From: Sheuella sp.
GTDB taxonomy: Bacteria > Pseudomonadota > Gammaproteobacteria > Burkholderiales > Burkholderiaceae_B
Length of the DNA stretch: 35,969 bases
Direction of reading: 5' to 3'
Assembly (NCBI GenBank): GCA_030650995.1
Contig: JAUSCY010000049.1
Coordinates: 1 to 35,969 of the forward strand
Position 1 is the stretch's first letter, and the number at the start of each line of letters is the position of its first letter. The translations under genes and the position numbers were made by a program. The notes under the pieces were generated by a model, which worked only from the letters and a program-made list of their open reading frames with translations, was not told where the DNA came from and did not search any database. This document shows positions 1 through 6,896 of this stretch, one piece after another.

Positions 1-657
1 ATTCATGACGTTGCCTTGCAGAATCTGGATGTGACGTTTGCGCTGGACCGTGCCGGTCTGGTCGGGGCAGATGGTGCAACTCATGCAGGTAATTACGATA
101 TTGCCTTTCTGCGCTGCATTCCAAACATGGTGGTGGCGACGCCCTCAGACGAAAATGAGTGTCGTCAGTTGTTGTCGACTTGTTACCAGTACCCTGGACC
201 TGCATCGGTGCGTTACCCGCGTGGGGCAGGGTGCGGTGCGATTGTTCATCCCGGGCTTGAGACGGTCCCTGTGGGCAGGGGGATCGTGCGCAGAAGAGGA
301 TCCAAAATCGCGATTCTGGTGTTCGGTACGCTTTTACCTGCAGCGATGCAGGTGGCGCAGGCACTTGATCTGAGTGTGGTCGACATGCGTTTCGTCAAGC
401 CAATCGATGCAGACCTGGTTCGCGAAATGGCATCCACGCATGAGGCCGTTGTCACCCTCGAAGAGGGCTGTGTCATGGGCGGAGCGGGGAGTGCTGTTGC
501 TGAAACCCTGAATCAGTCTGGACAGAGCTGCCCACTGCTACAACTTGGCCTGCCTGACTTGTTCATCGACCATGGCGAACAAGGTGCGCTGCTCGCAGGC
601 GCTGGTTTGGATGCCGCAGGTATTGAACGTTCCATCAGAAAACGGTTTTATCCCTAA
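1..657 (+). CDS. dxs: 1-deoxy-D-xylulose-5-phosphate synthase, C-terminal part (5' end outside window)
   Basis: The reading frame is open from base 1 to the TAA at 655-657 and gives about 218 residues. It matches the C-terminal third of DXS: the transketolase pyrimidine-binding domain ([18 protein letters not shown], then [10 protein letters not shown] and PSDENECRQ) followed by the transketolase C-terminal domain ([16 protein letters not shown]). DXS is a cytosolic thiamine-diphosphate enzyme that condenses pyruvate with glyceraldehyde 3-phosphate, the first step of the MEP isoprenoid pathway. That pathway supplies the farnesyl diphosphate used by hpnCDE further along. The gene runs off the left edge, so the N-terminal thiamine-binding half is not visible. 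No strong terminator follows the stop codon. Confidence 0.95.
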   Translation: MHDVALQNLDVTFALDRAGLVGADGATHAGNYDIAFLRCIPNMVVATPSDENECRQLLSTCYQYPGPASVRYPRGAGCGAIVHPGLETVPVGRGIVRRRGSKIAILVFGTLLPAAMQVAQALDLSVVDMRFVKPIDADLVREMASTHEAVVTLEEGCVMGGAGSAVAETLNQSGQSCPLLQLGLPDLFIDHGEQGALLAGAGLDAAGIERSIRKRFYP

Positions 658-815
658 GTTTTGTTATGTGCGTATGGGTTTTGAGACATTTTGCAGGTAT
701 TTTGTCTGAAGATTCAAGGGCTTCTCGCATTTCTACTTGCGTAAAAGCACTGTATAGGCGAAAATAGCAAGCTTTCTTGCTCGACCAACCGGATTTCTGG
801 ACTGGCGGGCTGACA

Positions 816-850
816 CTGAAAAATACGTATTGCAAGTAGGTATTTTTCAG
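816..850 (+). promoter_or_regulatory. Perfect 11-bp inverted repeat in the rpsF 5' leader
   Basis: CTGAAAAATAC (816-826) is repeated exactly in reverse complement as GTATTTTTCAG (840-850) around a 13-base loop. It ends about 7 bases before the AGGAG ribosome-binding site of rpsF. A second perfect hairpin, AGCAAG-CTTT-CTTGCT, lies upstream at 766-781. The position fits an mRNA leader that could fold near the ribosome-binding site. S6 or the S6:S18 complex is known to regulate its own mRNA in several bacteria, but I cannot show that this sequence is that motif. No convincing sigma-70 promoter stands out in 658-815. Confidence 0.45.
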
Positions 851-871
851 ACATCCTCAGGAGTGGTTTGC

Positions 872-1246
872 ATGCGCAATTATGAAGTTGTTTTTATCGT
901 TCACCCGGACCAGAGCGAGCAAGTTCCCGCCATGGTCGAGCGTTACCAGGCTCTGGTGACCTCGCAGGGTGGTAAGGTCCATCGTCTGGAAGACTGGGGT
1001 CGCCGTCAACTGGCTTACCCTATTCAGAAGCTGGTTAAAGCCCACTACATCTGCTTCAACATCGAATGCGGTCAGACCACTCTCGACGAACTCGAGAATG
1101 CGTTCCGTTTCAATGACGCAGTCTTGCGCCACCTCGTGATCAAGATGAAAGCTGCTCAGACAGAGCCATCCATCATGATGAAGCAAGTTGAGCGCGACGA
1201 AGCACGTAAAGCCTCTGCTGAAGTTCCAGCAGACGACGCTGAATAA
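872..1246 (+). CDS. rpsF: 30S ribosomal protein S6
   Basis: The 124-residue product begins [22 protein letters not shown], the standard S6 N-terminus, and ends in the acidic tail (EVPADDAE) usual for the family. S6 binds the central domain of 16S rRNA together with S18, which is encoded two genes downstream. An upstream in-frame TTG at 830 would add 14 unconserved residues. The ATG at 872 is preferred because AGGAG lies at 858-862, at normal spacing, and the protein then starts where other S6 proteins do. It is the first gene of the rpsF-priB-rpsR-rplI cluster. Confidence 0.97.
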   Translation: MRNYEVVFIVHPDQSEQVPAMVERYQALVTSQGGKVHRLEDWGRRQLAYPIQKLVKAHYICFNIECGQTTLDELENAFRFNDAVLRHLVIKMKAAQTEPSIMMKQVERDEARKASAEVPADDAE

Positions 1247-1281
1247 GTAACGTGTTGCTTTAAGTTTATCAAAGGTCTGCC

Positions 1282-1572
1282 GTGAATCGGCTCGAAGTAG
1301 AAGGTCAGATACTAGAACAGTCACCAGTCAGGTACACGCCTGCAGGGATACCGGTTTTAGAGTTCTTGCTCTCTCATGAGTCTGAGGTTTCTGAGGCAGG
1401 TGTTCCACGCCGTATAGCGTTCTCGCTGCAAATACTGGTGATGGGAGATCTGGTACAGATGGCTGGCACGATTAGCTTAGGCACAACGGTACGGATTCAG
1501 GGGTTTATAGCTCCAGTACGAAAAGATTCTCCTAAATTCAGACTGCATGCGCAGCGAATTCAACAAATTTGA
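1282..1572 (+). CDS. priB: Primosomal replication protein N (PriB)
   Basis: A 96-residue single-domain OB-fold protein starting at GTG, with AAGG seven bases upstream. MNRLEVEGQILEQSPVRYTPAG at the start and GTTVRIQGFIAP near the end are typical of PriB. PriB is a paralogue of single-stranded DNA-binding protein that works with PriA to reload the DnaB helicase at collapsed replication forks. Its place between rpsF and rpsR is the conserved arrangement in beta- and gammaproteobacteria. The gap to rpsR is only 12 bases, so it is almost certainly co-transcribed with the ribosomal genes. Confidence 0.95.
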   Translation: MNRLEVEGQILEQSPVRYTPAGIPVLEFLLSHESEVSEAGVPRRIAFSLQILVMGDLVQMAGTISLGTTVRIQGFIAPVRKDSPKFRLHAQRIQQI

Positions 1573-1584
1573 ACAAGGCATATC

Positions 1585-1857
1585 ATGGCTTTCTTCGGTA
1601 AGAAAAAAGAAAAAAAGAAATTCACCCAACAAAATCCGCTCTTCAAGCGTCGCAAATTTTGCCGCTTCAGCGCTGCTAATGTTGATCAGATTGATTACAA
1701 AGATCTCGATACACTGCGTGATTTCATCCAGGAAAACGGCAAGATTATTCCTGCACGTTTGACCGGTACCAAGGCAATTTATCAGCGTCAGCTCGACACC
1801 GCGATCAAGCGTGCTCGTTTTCTGGCGTTCTTGCCCTTTACTGATAACCACAACTGA
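1585..1857 (+). CDS. rpsR: 30S ribosomal protein S18
   Basis: A 90-residue, very basic protein. The family core is clear: [10 protein letters not shown], then [30 protein letters not shown] and [12 protein letters not shown]. The N-terminal lysine-rich stretch (KKKEKKKF) is within the range seen in S18. S18 binds 16S rRNA as a heterodimer with S6. An AAGG sequence about eight bases before the ATG acts as the ribosome-binding site. The gene sits 12 bases after priB and 14 before rplI. Confidence 0.97.
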   Translation: MAFFGKKKEKKKFTQQNPLFKRRKFCRFSAANVDQIDYKDLDTLRDFIQENGKIIPARLTGTKAIYQRQLDTAIKRARFLAFLPFTDNHN

Positions 1858-1871
1858 TCCAGGGGCATACC

Positions 1872-2327
1872 ATGCAAATTATTCTTCTTGAAAAAGTCGT
1901 AAACGTGGGTAACCTCGGTGAAGTTGTTCGTGTGCGTGATGGTTATGCACGCAACTTCCTGATTCCCCAGAAAAAAGCGCGTCGTGCTACCGAAACAGCT
2001 CTGAAAGAGTTTGAATTGCGTCGCGCCGAGCTCGAAAAAGTGCAGGCTGAGAAACTGGCTGCTTCACAAGCAGCTGGTGCACGTCTGGAAAGCTTCTCTC
2101 TGAAAATCAGTCAGAAAGCTGGTGTGGATGGCCGTTTGTTTGGTTCAGTCACCAACATGGACATCGCAGCAGGTCTGGTCGCAGCGGGTTTTGCTGGTGT
2201 TGAGAAGTCACAGATTCGTCTGCCAGAAGGCCCGCTCAAAGCAGTGGGTGAGTTCCCCATTCAGGTTGCGCTGCATCCTGACGTGGTGAGCAGCATCACT
2301 GTTGTAGTTGTGGGTGATCTGGTTTAA
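1872..2327 (+). CDS. rplI: 50S ribosomal protein L9
   Basis: A 151-residue protein with the L9 signature at residues 1-40: [19 protein letters not shown] followed by [17 protein letters not shown] long helical linker (about 45-75) and the C-terminal rRNA-binding domain ([13 protein letters not shown] and so on) follow. The length is normal. L9 spans the base of the L1 stalk region of the 50S subunit and helps maintain reading frame. The CAGGGGCA ribosome-binding region precedes the ATG. It is the last gene of the cluster, with a strong intrinsic terminator 18 bases after the stop codon. Confidence 0.97.
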   Translation: MQIILLEKVVNVGNLGEVVRVRDGYARNFLIPQKKARRATETALKEFELRRAELEKVQAEKLAASQAAGARLESFSLKISQKAGVDGRLFGSVTNMDIAAGLVAAGFAGVEKSQIRLPEGPLKAVGEFPIQVALHPDVVSSITVVVVGDLV

Positions 2328-2345
2328 GGACTAGTCCCTGTACGC

Positions 2346-2372
2346 AAAAAGCCGGCGCTGAGCCGGCTTTTT
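2346..2372 (+). terminator. Intrinsic terminator of the rpsF-rplI operon
   Basis: GCCGGC (2351-2356), a 5-base loop, then GCCGGC (2362-2367) followed by five T residues (2368-2372). The preceding five A residues (2346-2350) extend the symmetry, so it may also work for transcription from the right. It lies 18 bases after the rplI stop codon. Confidence 0.9.
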
Positions 2373-2404
2373 GTTTTCTCGCATCAGGTACGCAGCATAT
2401 TGTT

Positions 2405-3229
2405 ATGAATCAAAATCATTCCTCCTTTCACGCAGGGCTTAAGGCTTGGCTGATTCAGCACGCAGGCGATGGATCGGGCGTATGGGTGATTGATATAGAA
2501 GGTGTGCAATGTGTCGTTAAACGTAGGCAAGAGACCTTTGCAACCCGATTGATCTATATCTTCAGGTTTATCCGTTCGTGGACGCTGTCCTTGTTTTGCT
2601 GGTTAGCTTTTGGTGAACATCCTTCCGCAAGAGTATTGCTGCGTAATGGCTTGAATGACGAGGCCAAGCGCTTGAAAAAGCTTCATCAGGCTGGTTGTCA
2701 TGTCCCTGAGATTCTTTACCAGGAGTCCGATCTACTTGTACTGGAGTATGTGGGACAGGGCGTGCCATTTCTTGTTCGTCGCAGCACGCCTGCAAAAAGA
2801 CTGATCTGGATGGATCGCTGTGCCCGGGATCTCGCTGCATTTCATCAGTCAGGCTTCGTGCATGGTGGTGCGCAACTGCGCAACCTGATGTTTTTAAATA
2901 ATCGCATCACACGCGTAGATTTTGAAGAAAATATTGGTGAGGCGATGTCCCGGCCGCTCGGGCAAGCCTACGACGTCTATCAGATGCTTTCCTCAATGGC
3001 GGGTCTGCGCGGCCACGAACTCACGCCCCACGCACGTCAGATGCTTTGCAATCGACTGCTAGAGGCATATATGCTGTCGAATCCGGATCCGGAAGTCAGC
3101 AAGGAACTGGTGCGGATGGGGCGCACGCTGGGTCGAATCAAATCATCATTTGGCTGGATTTTTTCCTGGCTCCGGTGGCGCGATGTACAAGGGTTTTTGT
3201 ACGTTACGAACACCTTGCAGCGGTTATGA
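2405..3229 (+). CDS. Protein-kinase-fold (lipopolysaccharide-kinase-like) protein with altered catalytic loop
   Basis: A 274-residue protein with the outline of a small bacterial kinase of the LPS-kinase/BUD32 type. Visible elements are a probable ATP-contacting lysine in VVKRR (K39), a candidate helix-C glutamate in NDEAKRL (E86), a catalytic-loop-like HGGAQLRN (153-160) and a DFG-like VDFE (D172). In the usual HGDxxxxN loop the third residue is the catalytic aspartate. Here it is Gly155, while His153 and Asn160 are kept. A hydrophobic stretch at about 49-70 could touch the membrane. The gene follows the rplI terminator and ends seven bases before dnaB, so dnaB translation may be coupled to it. 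The substrate is unknown, and it could be a pseudokinase or a variant sugar/lipid kinase. Confidence 0.7.
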   Translation: MNQNHSSFHAGLKAWLIQHAGDGSGVWVIDIEGVQCVVKRRQETFATRLIYIFRFIRSWTLSLFCWLAFGEHPSARVLLRNGLNDEAKRLKKLHQAGCHVPEILYQESDLLVLEYVGQGVPFLVRRSTPAKRLIWMDRCARDLAAFHQSGFVHGGAQLRNLMFLNNRITRVDFEENIGEAMSRPLGQAYDVYQMLSSMAGLRGHELTPHARQMLCNRLLEAYMLSNPDPEVSKELVRMGRTLGRIKSSFGWIFSWLRWRDVQGFLYVTNTLQRL

Positions 3230-3236
3230 TTGATGT

Positions 3237-4622
3237 ATGAATAATCCGTCCGACCCCCAGCTAGAATATTTGCGTGTTCCACCACATTCCGTCGAGGCAG
3301 AGCAGTCTGTTCTAGGCGGACTGCTACTGGACAATGCTGCCTGGGAGCGTGTCAGTGATGTGGTGAATGAAGACGATTTCTATCGTTTTGATCACAAGCT
3401 GATCCTGCATCATATTGCCAGGCTGATTAATCTCGGTCGTCCTGCAGATGTAGTGACCGTGCATGAGTCAATCACCAGTGTTGGTAAGTCAGATGACGTA
3501 GGTGGCCTAGGCTATCTCAATGCGCTTGCGCACAATACACCCTCCGCAGCAAATATCCGTCGCTATGCCGAGATTGTGCGTGAACGATCGATGCTTCGCA
3601 AGCTGGTCAGCGTGGCCGATGAAATTGCTGCGACAGCCTTTAATCCAATGGGCAAAGAAGCCCGTCAGCTGCTTGACGAAGCAGAGTCAAAAGTTTTTAA
3701 AATCGCCCAGGAAGGCGCGAAAGCGACAGCAGGTTTTCGTGAAATCCAGCCCTTGCTCTCTGAAGTGGTGGAACGTATCGATGAGCTGTATCACCGGGAG
3801 GGTGACTCGGACGTCACGGGTGTGCCAACCGGGTTTACCGATCTCGATAAGATGACTTCGGGTCTGCAGGGCGGTGACCTGGTTATTGTGGCGGGCCGGC
3901 CTTCTATGGGTAAGACCTCGCTGGCGATGAACATCGCTGAGCATGTGGCCATCGAGCAGGGTTTGCCAGTTGCCGTATTCTCCATGGAAATGGGGGCGGT
4001 TCAGCTGGCGATGCGAATGCTCGGCTCTGTGGGTATGCTCGATCAGCACCGTATGCGTACGGGTAAGCTACTGGCCGATGATTGGCCACGCGTGACACAC
4101 GCGGTCCAAAAAATGCAGGATGCACAACTTTATATCGATGAAACTCCTGCACTCAGTTCGGTTGAGGTGAGGGCGCGGTCTCGTCGTCTGGCCCGTCAAT
4201 GCGGCAAACTTGGTCTGATTGTGATCGACTATTTGCAGCTGATGGGTGCGAGTTCCGCTGGCGAAAACCGGGCCACTGAAATTTCTGAAATCAGTCGTTC
4301 ACTCAAAGCACTCGGCAAAGAGCTCGAGTGCCCTGTCATTGCCTTGTCACAGCTGAATCGAAGCCTTGAGCAACGCCCTAATAAGCGTCCAGTGATGAGT
4401 GATTTGCGTGAATCAGGTGCGATTGAACAGGATGCTGATCTGATTCTGTTTATTTATCGTGACGAGGTCTACAACCCTGACTCCCCGGATAAAGGCACTG
4501 CAGAAATTATTATTGGTAAGCAGCGAAATGGTCCGATTGGAACCGTCAGGCTGACATTCCAGGGTTCCAGCACGCGATTCCTGAACTTCGCGGGTGGCTC
4601 AGGAATATTCTCTTCCGAGTAG
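3237..4622 (+). CDS. dnaB: Replicative DNA helicase DnaB
   Basis: A 461-residue protein of normal DnaB length with no intein. The N-terminal primase-interacting domain covers about residues 10-115 (PPHSVEAEQSVLGGLLLD). The RecA-like ATPase domain follows, with Walker A GRPSMGKTS (220-228, Lys226), catalytic Glu251 in FSMEMG, Walker B IVIDYLQLM (328-336) and the conserved SDLRESGAIEQDAD region (388-401). DnaB is the hexameric helicase that unwinds DNA ahead of the replisome on the lagging-strand template. The ATG at 3237 is preferred because the protein starts as in other DnaB proteins. No good ribosome-binding site is visible, which fits coupling to the kinase-like gene just upstream. Confidence 0.97.
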   Translation: MNNPSDPQLEYLRVPPHSVEAEQSVLGGLLLDNAAWERVSDVVNEDDFYRFDHKLILHHIARLINLGRPADVVTVHESITSVGKSDDVGGLGYLNALAHNTPSAANIRRYAEIVRERSMLRKLVSVADEIAATAFNPMGKEARQLLDEAESKVFKIAQEGAKATAGFREIQPLLSEVVERIDELYHREGDSDVTGVPTGFTDLDKMTSGLQGGDLVIVAGRPSMGKTSLAMNIAEHVAIEQGLPVAVFSMEMGAVQLAMRMLGSVGMLDQHRMRTGKLLADDWPRVTHAVQKMQDAQLYIDETPALSSVEVRARSRRLARQCGKLGLIVIDYLQLMGASSAGENRATEISEISRSLKALGKELECPVIALSQLNRSLEQRPNKRPVMSDLRESGAIEQDADLILFIYRDEVYNPDSPDKGTAEIIIGKQRNGPIGTVRLTFQGSSTRFLNFAGGSGIFSSE

Positions 4623-4636
4623 TGATTGAAATTATT

Positions 4637-4669
4637 ATTTAATTTCGTATTGAAATTAAATTTCTTTTT
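4637..4669 (+). terminator. AT-rich hairpin with T tract, probable dnaB terminator
   Basis: ATTTAATTTC (4637-4646) pairs perfectly with GAAATTAAAT (4652-4661) around GTATT, followed by TTCTTTTT. It lies just after dnaB and overlaps the stop codon of the convergent pbpG gene. The stem has little GC, so terminator strength is uncertain. Confidence 0.5.
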
Positions 4670-5756
4670 CTACCGTTGTCACTTCCGCGCGATCAGTCGC
4701 GGCGACTTGTTTTGCCTGAACCAGTTGTTTGATCTTCATGGCATCAACAATCCGTGTGCCTTTGCCTTCCGCATTGAGCAGCACAATCGCCATGTCGCGA
4801 TTATTGATCCGCGCAACCATCACCAGACACTGACCCGCTTCGTTGATAAAGCCAGTTTTGGAAACTTTGATGTCCCAGCTCGGGTTGTTCACAAGCATAT
4901 TGGTATTGCGAAATACTGTGGGCGCACGGTTGCCTGCGCGGACTTCTTGCTGGACATCGGTCGTGAAGTTGCTGATGGTAGGGCGTGAAGCTGACGCTTG
5001 CAAAAGTTTAACCAGATCGCGCGGTGATGAGACATTGTCGCTCGACAAACCTGTTGGCTCAACAAACCTTGACTGAACCATCCCTAACTGCTTGGCTTTA
5101 GCGTTCATCGCAACTACAAATGCGTTTAGACCACCGGGGTAGTTACGGGCTAGAGCGTTAGCAGCACGGTTCTCAGAGGACATTAATGCGATGTGAAGCA
5201 TATCTGCACGGGAAAGACGTGTGCCCACAGCAAGGCGTGAGCGGCTGTGCTTGACCTGATCAACATCCGCTTGTGTGACCTCGATCAACTCCTGCATGTT
5301 CTGGTTGGCATCCGTGACAATGAGTGCTGTCATGAGTTTAGTAATTGAGGCAATCGGGCGCGCACCCTCATCGTTGCGGGAGTAAAGCACCGCATTGCTG
5401 GACAAATCCTGAACGAACACAACGTTCGACCTGACGGCCCCCATCGAAGCCATCTTGGATGCGGCTGTTGCTGCGACGGCTTTTTTGTTGATGCTCGGTG
5501 CGTTCGAGGGCTTGACTGTTGAAGTCTTGGTCGATTTTGTTGTTGTCTTTTTAGCCGTTGTCGTTGAAGATTTCTGGGCTGGTTTGCTGGTTTGCTTCGT
5601 TGTCGTCGTGGATTTTTTCTTTGTGCTTGAGGAGCTTGAGCCAGAGCTTTCAGAGGCGCTTTGAGCAAGGGTCTGTGTGATCGGCAAGGCCAATGACACG
5701 CACAGTATTGGTGCGAGCAAGGCTCGACGCGATGGAAAAAACGACAAAAAACCCAT
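4656..5756 (-). CDS. pbpG: D-alanyl-D-alanine endopeptidase, PBP7/8 type
   Basis: A 366-residue serine peptidase of the S11 family. A signal peptide occupies about residues 1-32 (hydrophobic ALLAPILCVSLALPI, then TLAQSA). A long low-complexity Ser/Thr/Lys/Ala-rich linker follows (about 35-90). The penicillin-binding domain has all three active-site motifs: SITK (137-140), SEN (194-196) and KTG (300-302). Such enzymes act in the periplasm and cut D-Ala-meso-DAP cross-links in peptidoglycan. The E. coli protein lacks a comparably long linker, so this one may thread through or bind the cell wall. A CAGGA ribosome-binding site directly precedes the ATG. The gene is convergent with dnaB. Confidence 0.9.
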   Translation of the reverse strand: MGFLSFFPSRRALLAPILCVSLALPITQTLAQSASESSGSSSSSTKKKSTTTTKQTSKPAQKSSTTTAKKTTTKSTKTSTVKPSNAPSINKKAVAATAASKMASMGAVRSNVVFVQDLSSNAVLYSRNDEGARPIASITKLMTALIVTDANQNMQELIEVTQADVDQVKHSRSRLAVGTRLSRADMLHIALMSSENRAANALARNYPGGLNAFVVAMNAKAKQLGMVQSRFVEPTGLSSDNVSSPRDLVKLLQASASRPTISNFTTDVQQEVRAGNRAPTVFRNTNMLVNNPSWDIKVSKTGFINEAGQCLVMVARINNRDMAIVLLNAEGKGTRIVDAMKIKQLVQAKQVAATDRAEVTTVEKEI

Positions 5757-5861
5757 TCCTGTTGCCCTAGAAAATATAAAAACTATGTAAATTATATACT
5801 TAGCTTTGATATCTAATCTAGTTTTTTATGGAAACCTTTATGAAATATCAACTATTCAGGG

Positions 5862-6896
5862 TTAACCCTTGGCTTTGGAGCCAAGCATCGAGATCGCAAG
5901 CTTGAATGCTGTTTCGAGTGAAGACGGGTCAGCGATTCCTTTTCCTGCAATATCAAATGCAGTGCCATGATCGACGCTTGTCCTGACAAAAGGTAAGCCA
6001 ACGGTCACATTGACGCCTTCGTCTACGCCCAGATACTTGATGGGAATCAGACCCTGATCGTGGTATTGGGCCACCACGATATCAAATTCGCCCTTACGCG
6101 CCCGCATAAAAACAGTGTCACCTGGCCACGGGCCGGTTGCGTTGATGCCTTGCGCGCGCGCCTGAGCGATTGCAGGCAGGATCGCATCTTTCTCCTCACG
6201 TCCGAATTTGCCGTTTTCCCCTGCATGAGGGTTCAACCCTGCTACCGCGACTCTGGGAGCTTCGATTCCCATGCCCAGACACGCAGCATGGGCTAATTCG
6301 ATTGTGCGTAACTCCAGTGCCTGTGTGATGGTTTGGGGGACATCTGCCAGCGCGATATGAATCGTGGCAAGTATCACCCGCAGTTGCTCATTGACCAGCA
6401 TCATCGCGACATGCTCTGTGTGCGTGCGCTGAGCGAGAATTTCTGTATGGCCCGGAAAGTCAAGTCCAGCAGCGTGCATGGCTTCTTTGTTGAGCGGCGC
6501 GGTTACGATGGCAGAGATTCTCCCCGATCGCGCATCATCAATGGCCATGCATAAAGCATCATAGGCAGCTTGCCCGGCACGGGCATCTACACGGCCCATG
6601 GCTAAATCTTCTGGGAGTGCGGGGGATGTCGGACGAACATACAGACAAGGCGAGTGCCCAAGCGAAGAAAGACGCGCATGAACCGACGCATCAATCTCGT
6701 CCAGTTCTACGATTTCAAGTGCGCTGTTCTGAGCAACGATCGCACGACGCAAACTGGCTACATCCCCGTACACGACACAGGGAGCAGGCAGACCTTCAGT
6801 GAGAAGTTTGACAATGATTTCCGGACCGATCCCTGCAGCATCACCCATCGTGATGCCAAGCAGGGGTTCAGTCGGTAAGGATTGCGCTTGAAGCAT
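5862..6896 (-). CDS. pdxA: PdxA-family 4-phosphate-substrate dehydrogenase (PdxA or PdxA2)
   Basis: A 344-residue NAD-dependent dehydrogenase of the PdxA family. The metal ligands are present: His180 (ATIHIAL), His224 (LNPHAGE) and His279 (QYHDQG). The classical PdxA reaction oxidises 4-hydroxythreonine 4-phosphate in pyridoxal phosphate synthesis. The N-terminal motif, however, reads TMGDAAGIGPE rather than the TPGEPAGIGPD style of E. coli PdxA. To my knowledge that form is closer to PdxA2, which oxidises 4-phospho-D-threonate or erythronate. No DUF1537 sugar-acid kinase, the usual PdxA2 partner, is nearby. Its start overlaps the phoH stop codon by one base (TAATG), so the two are translationally coupled. 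Confidence 0.85.
   Translation of the reverse strand: MLQAQSLPTEPLLGITMGDAAGIGPEIIVKLLTEGLPAPCVVYGDVASLRRAIVAQNSALEIVELDEIDASVHARLSSLGHSPCLYVRPTSPALPEDLAMGRVDARAGQAAYDALCMAIDDARSGRISAIVTAPLNKEAMHAAGLDFPGHTEILAQRTHTEHVAMMLVNEQLRVILATIHIALADVPQTITQALELRTIELAHAACLGMGIEAPRVAVAGLNPHAGENGKFGREEKDAILPAIAQARAQGINATGPWPGDTVFMRARKGEFDIVVAQYHDQGLIPIKYLGVDEGVNVTVGLPFVRTSVDHGTAFDIAGKGIADPSSLETAFKLAISMLGSKAKG

Noticed and set aside
766..781. Intrinsic terminator after dxs
   Set aside because: The hairpin is perfect but has no T tract after it, and it is close to rpsF, so a leader element is more likely.
857..1324. 155-residue open frame on the minus strand over rpsF
   Set aside because: Antisense shadow of rpsF with no family resemblance; rpsF itself is certain.
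1477..1851. 124-residue open frame on the minus strand over priB and rpsR
   Set aside because: Shadow of two well-identified genes.
4626..4988. 120-residue plus-strand frame within pbpG
   Set aside because: Antisense to the conserved penicillin-binding domain; no start signals.
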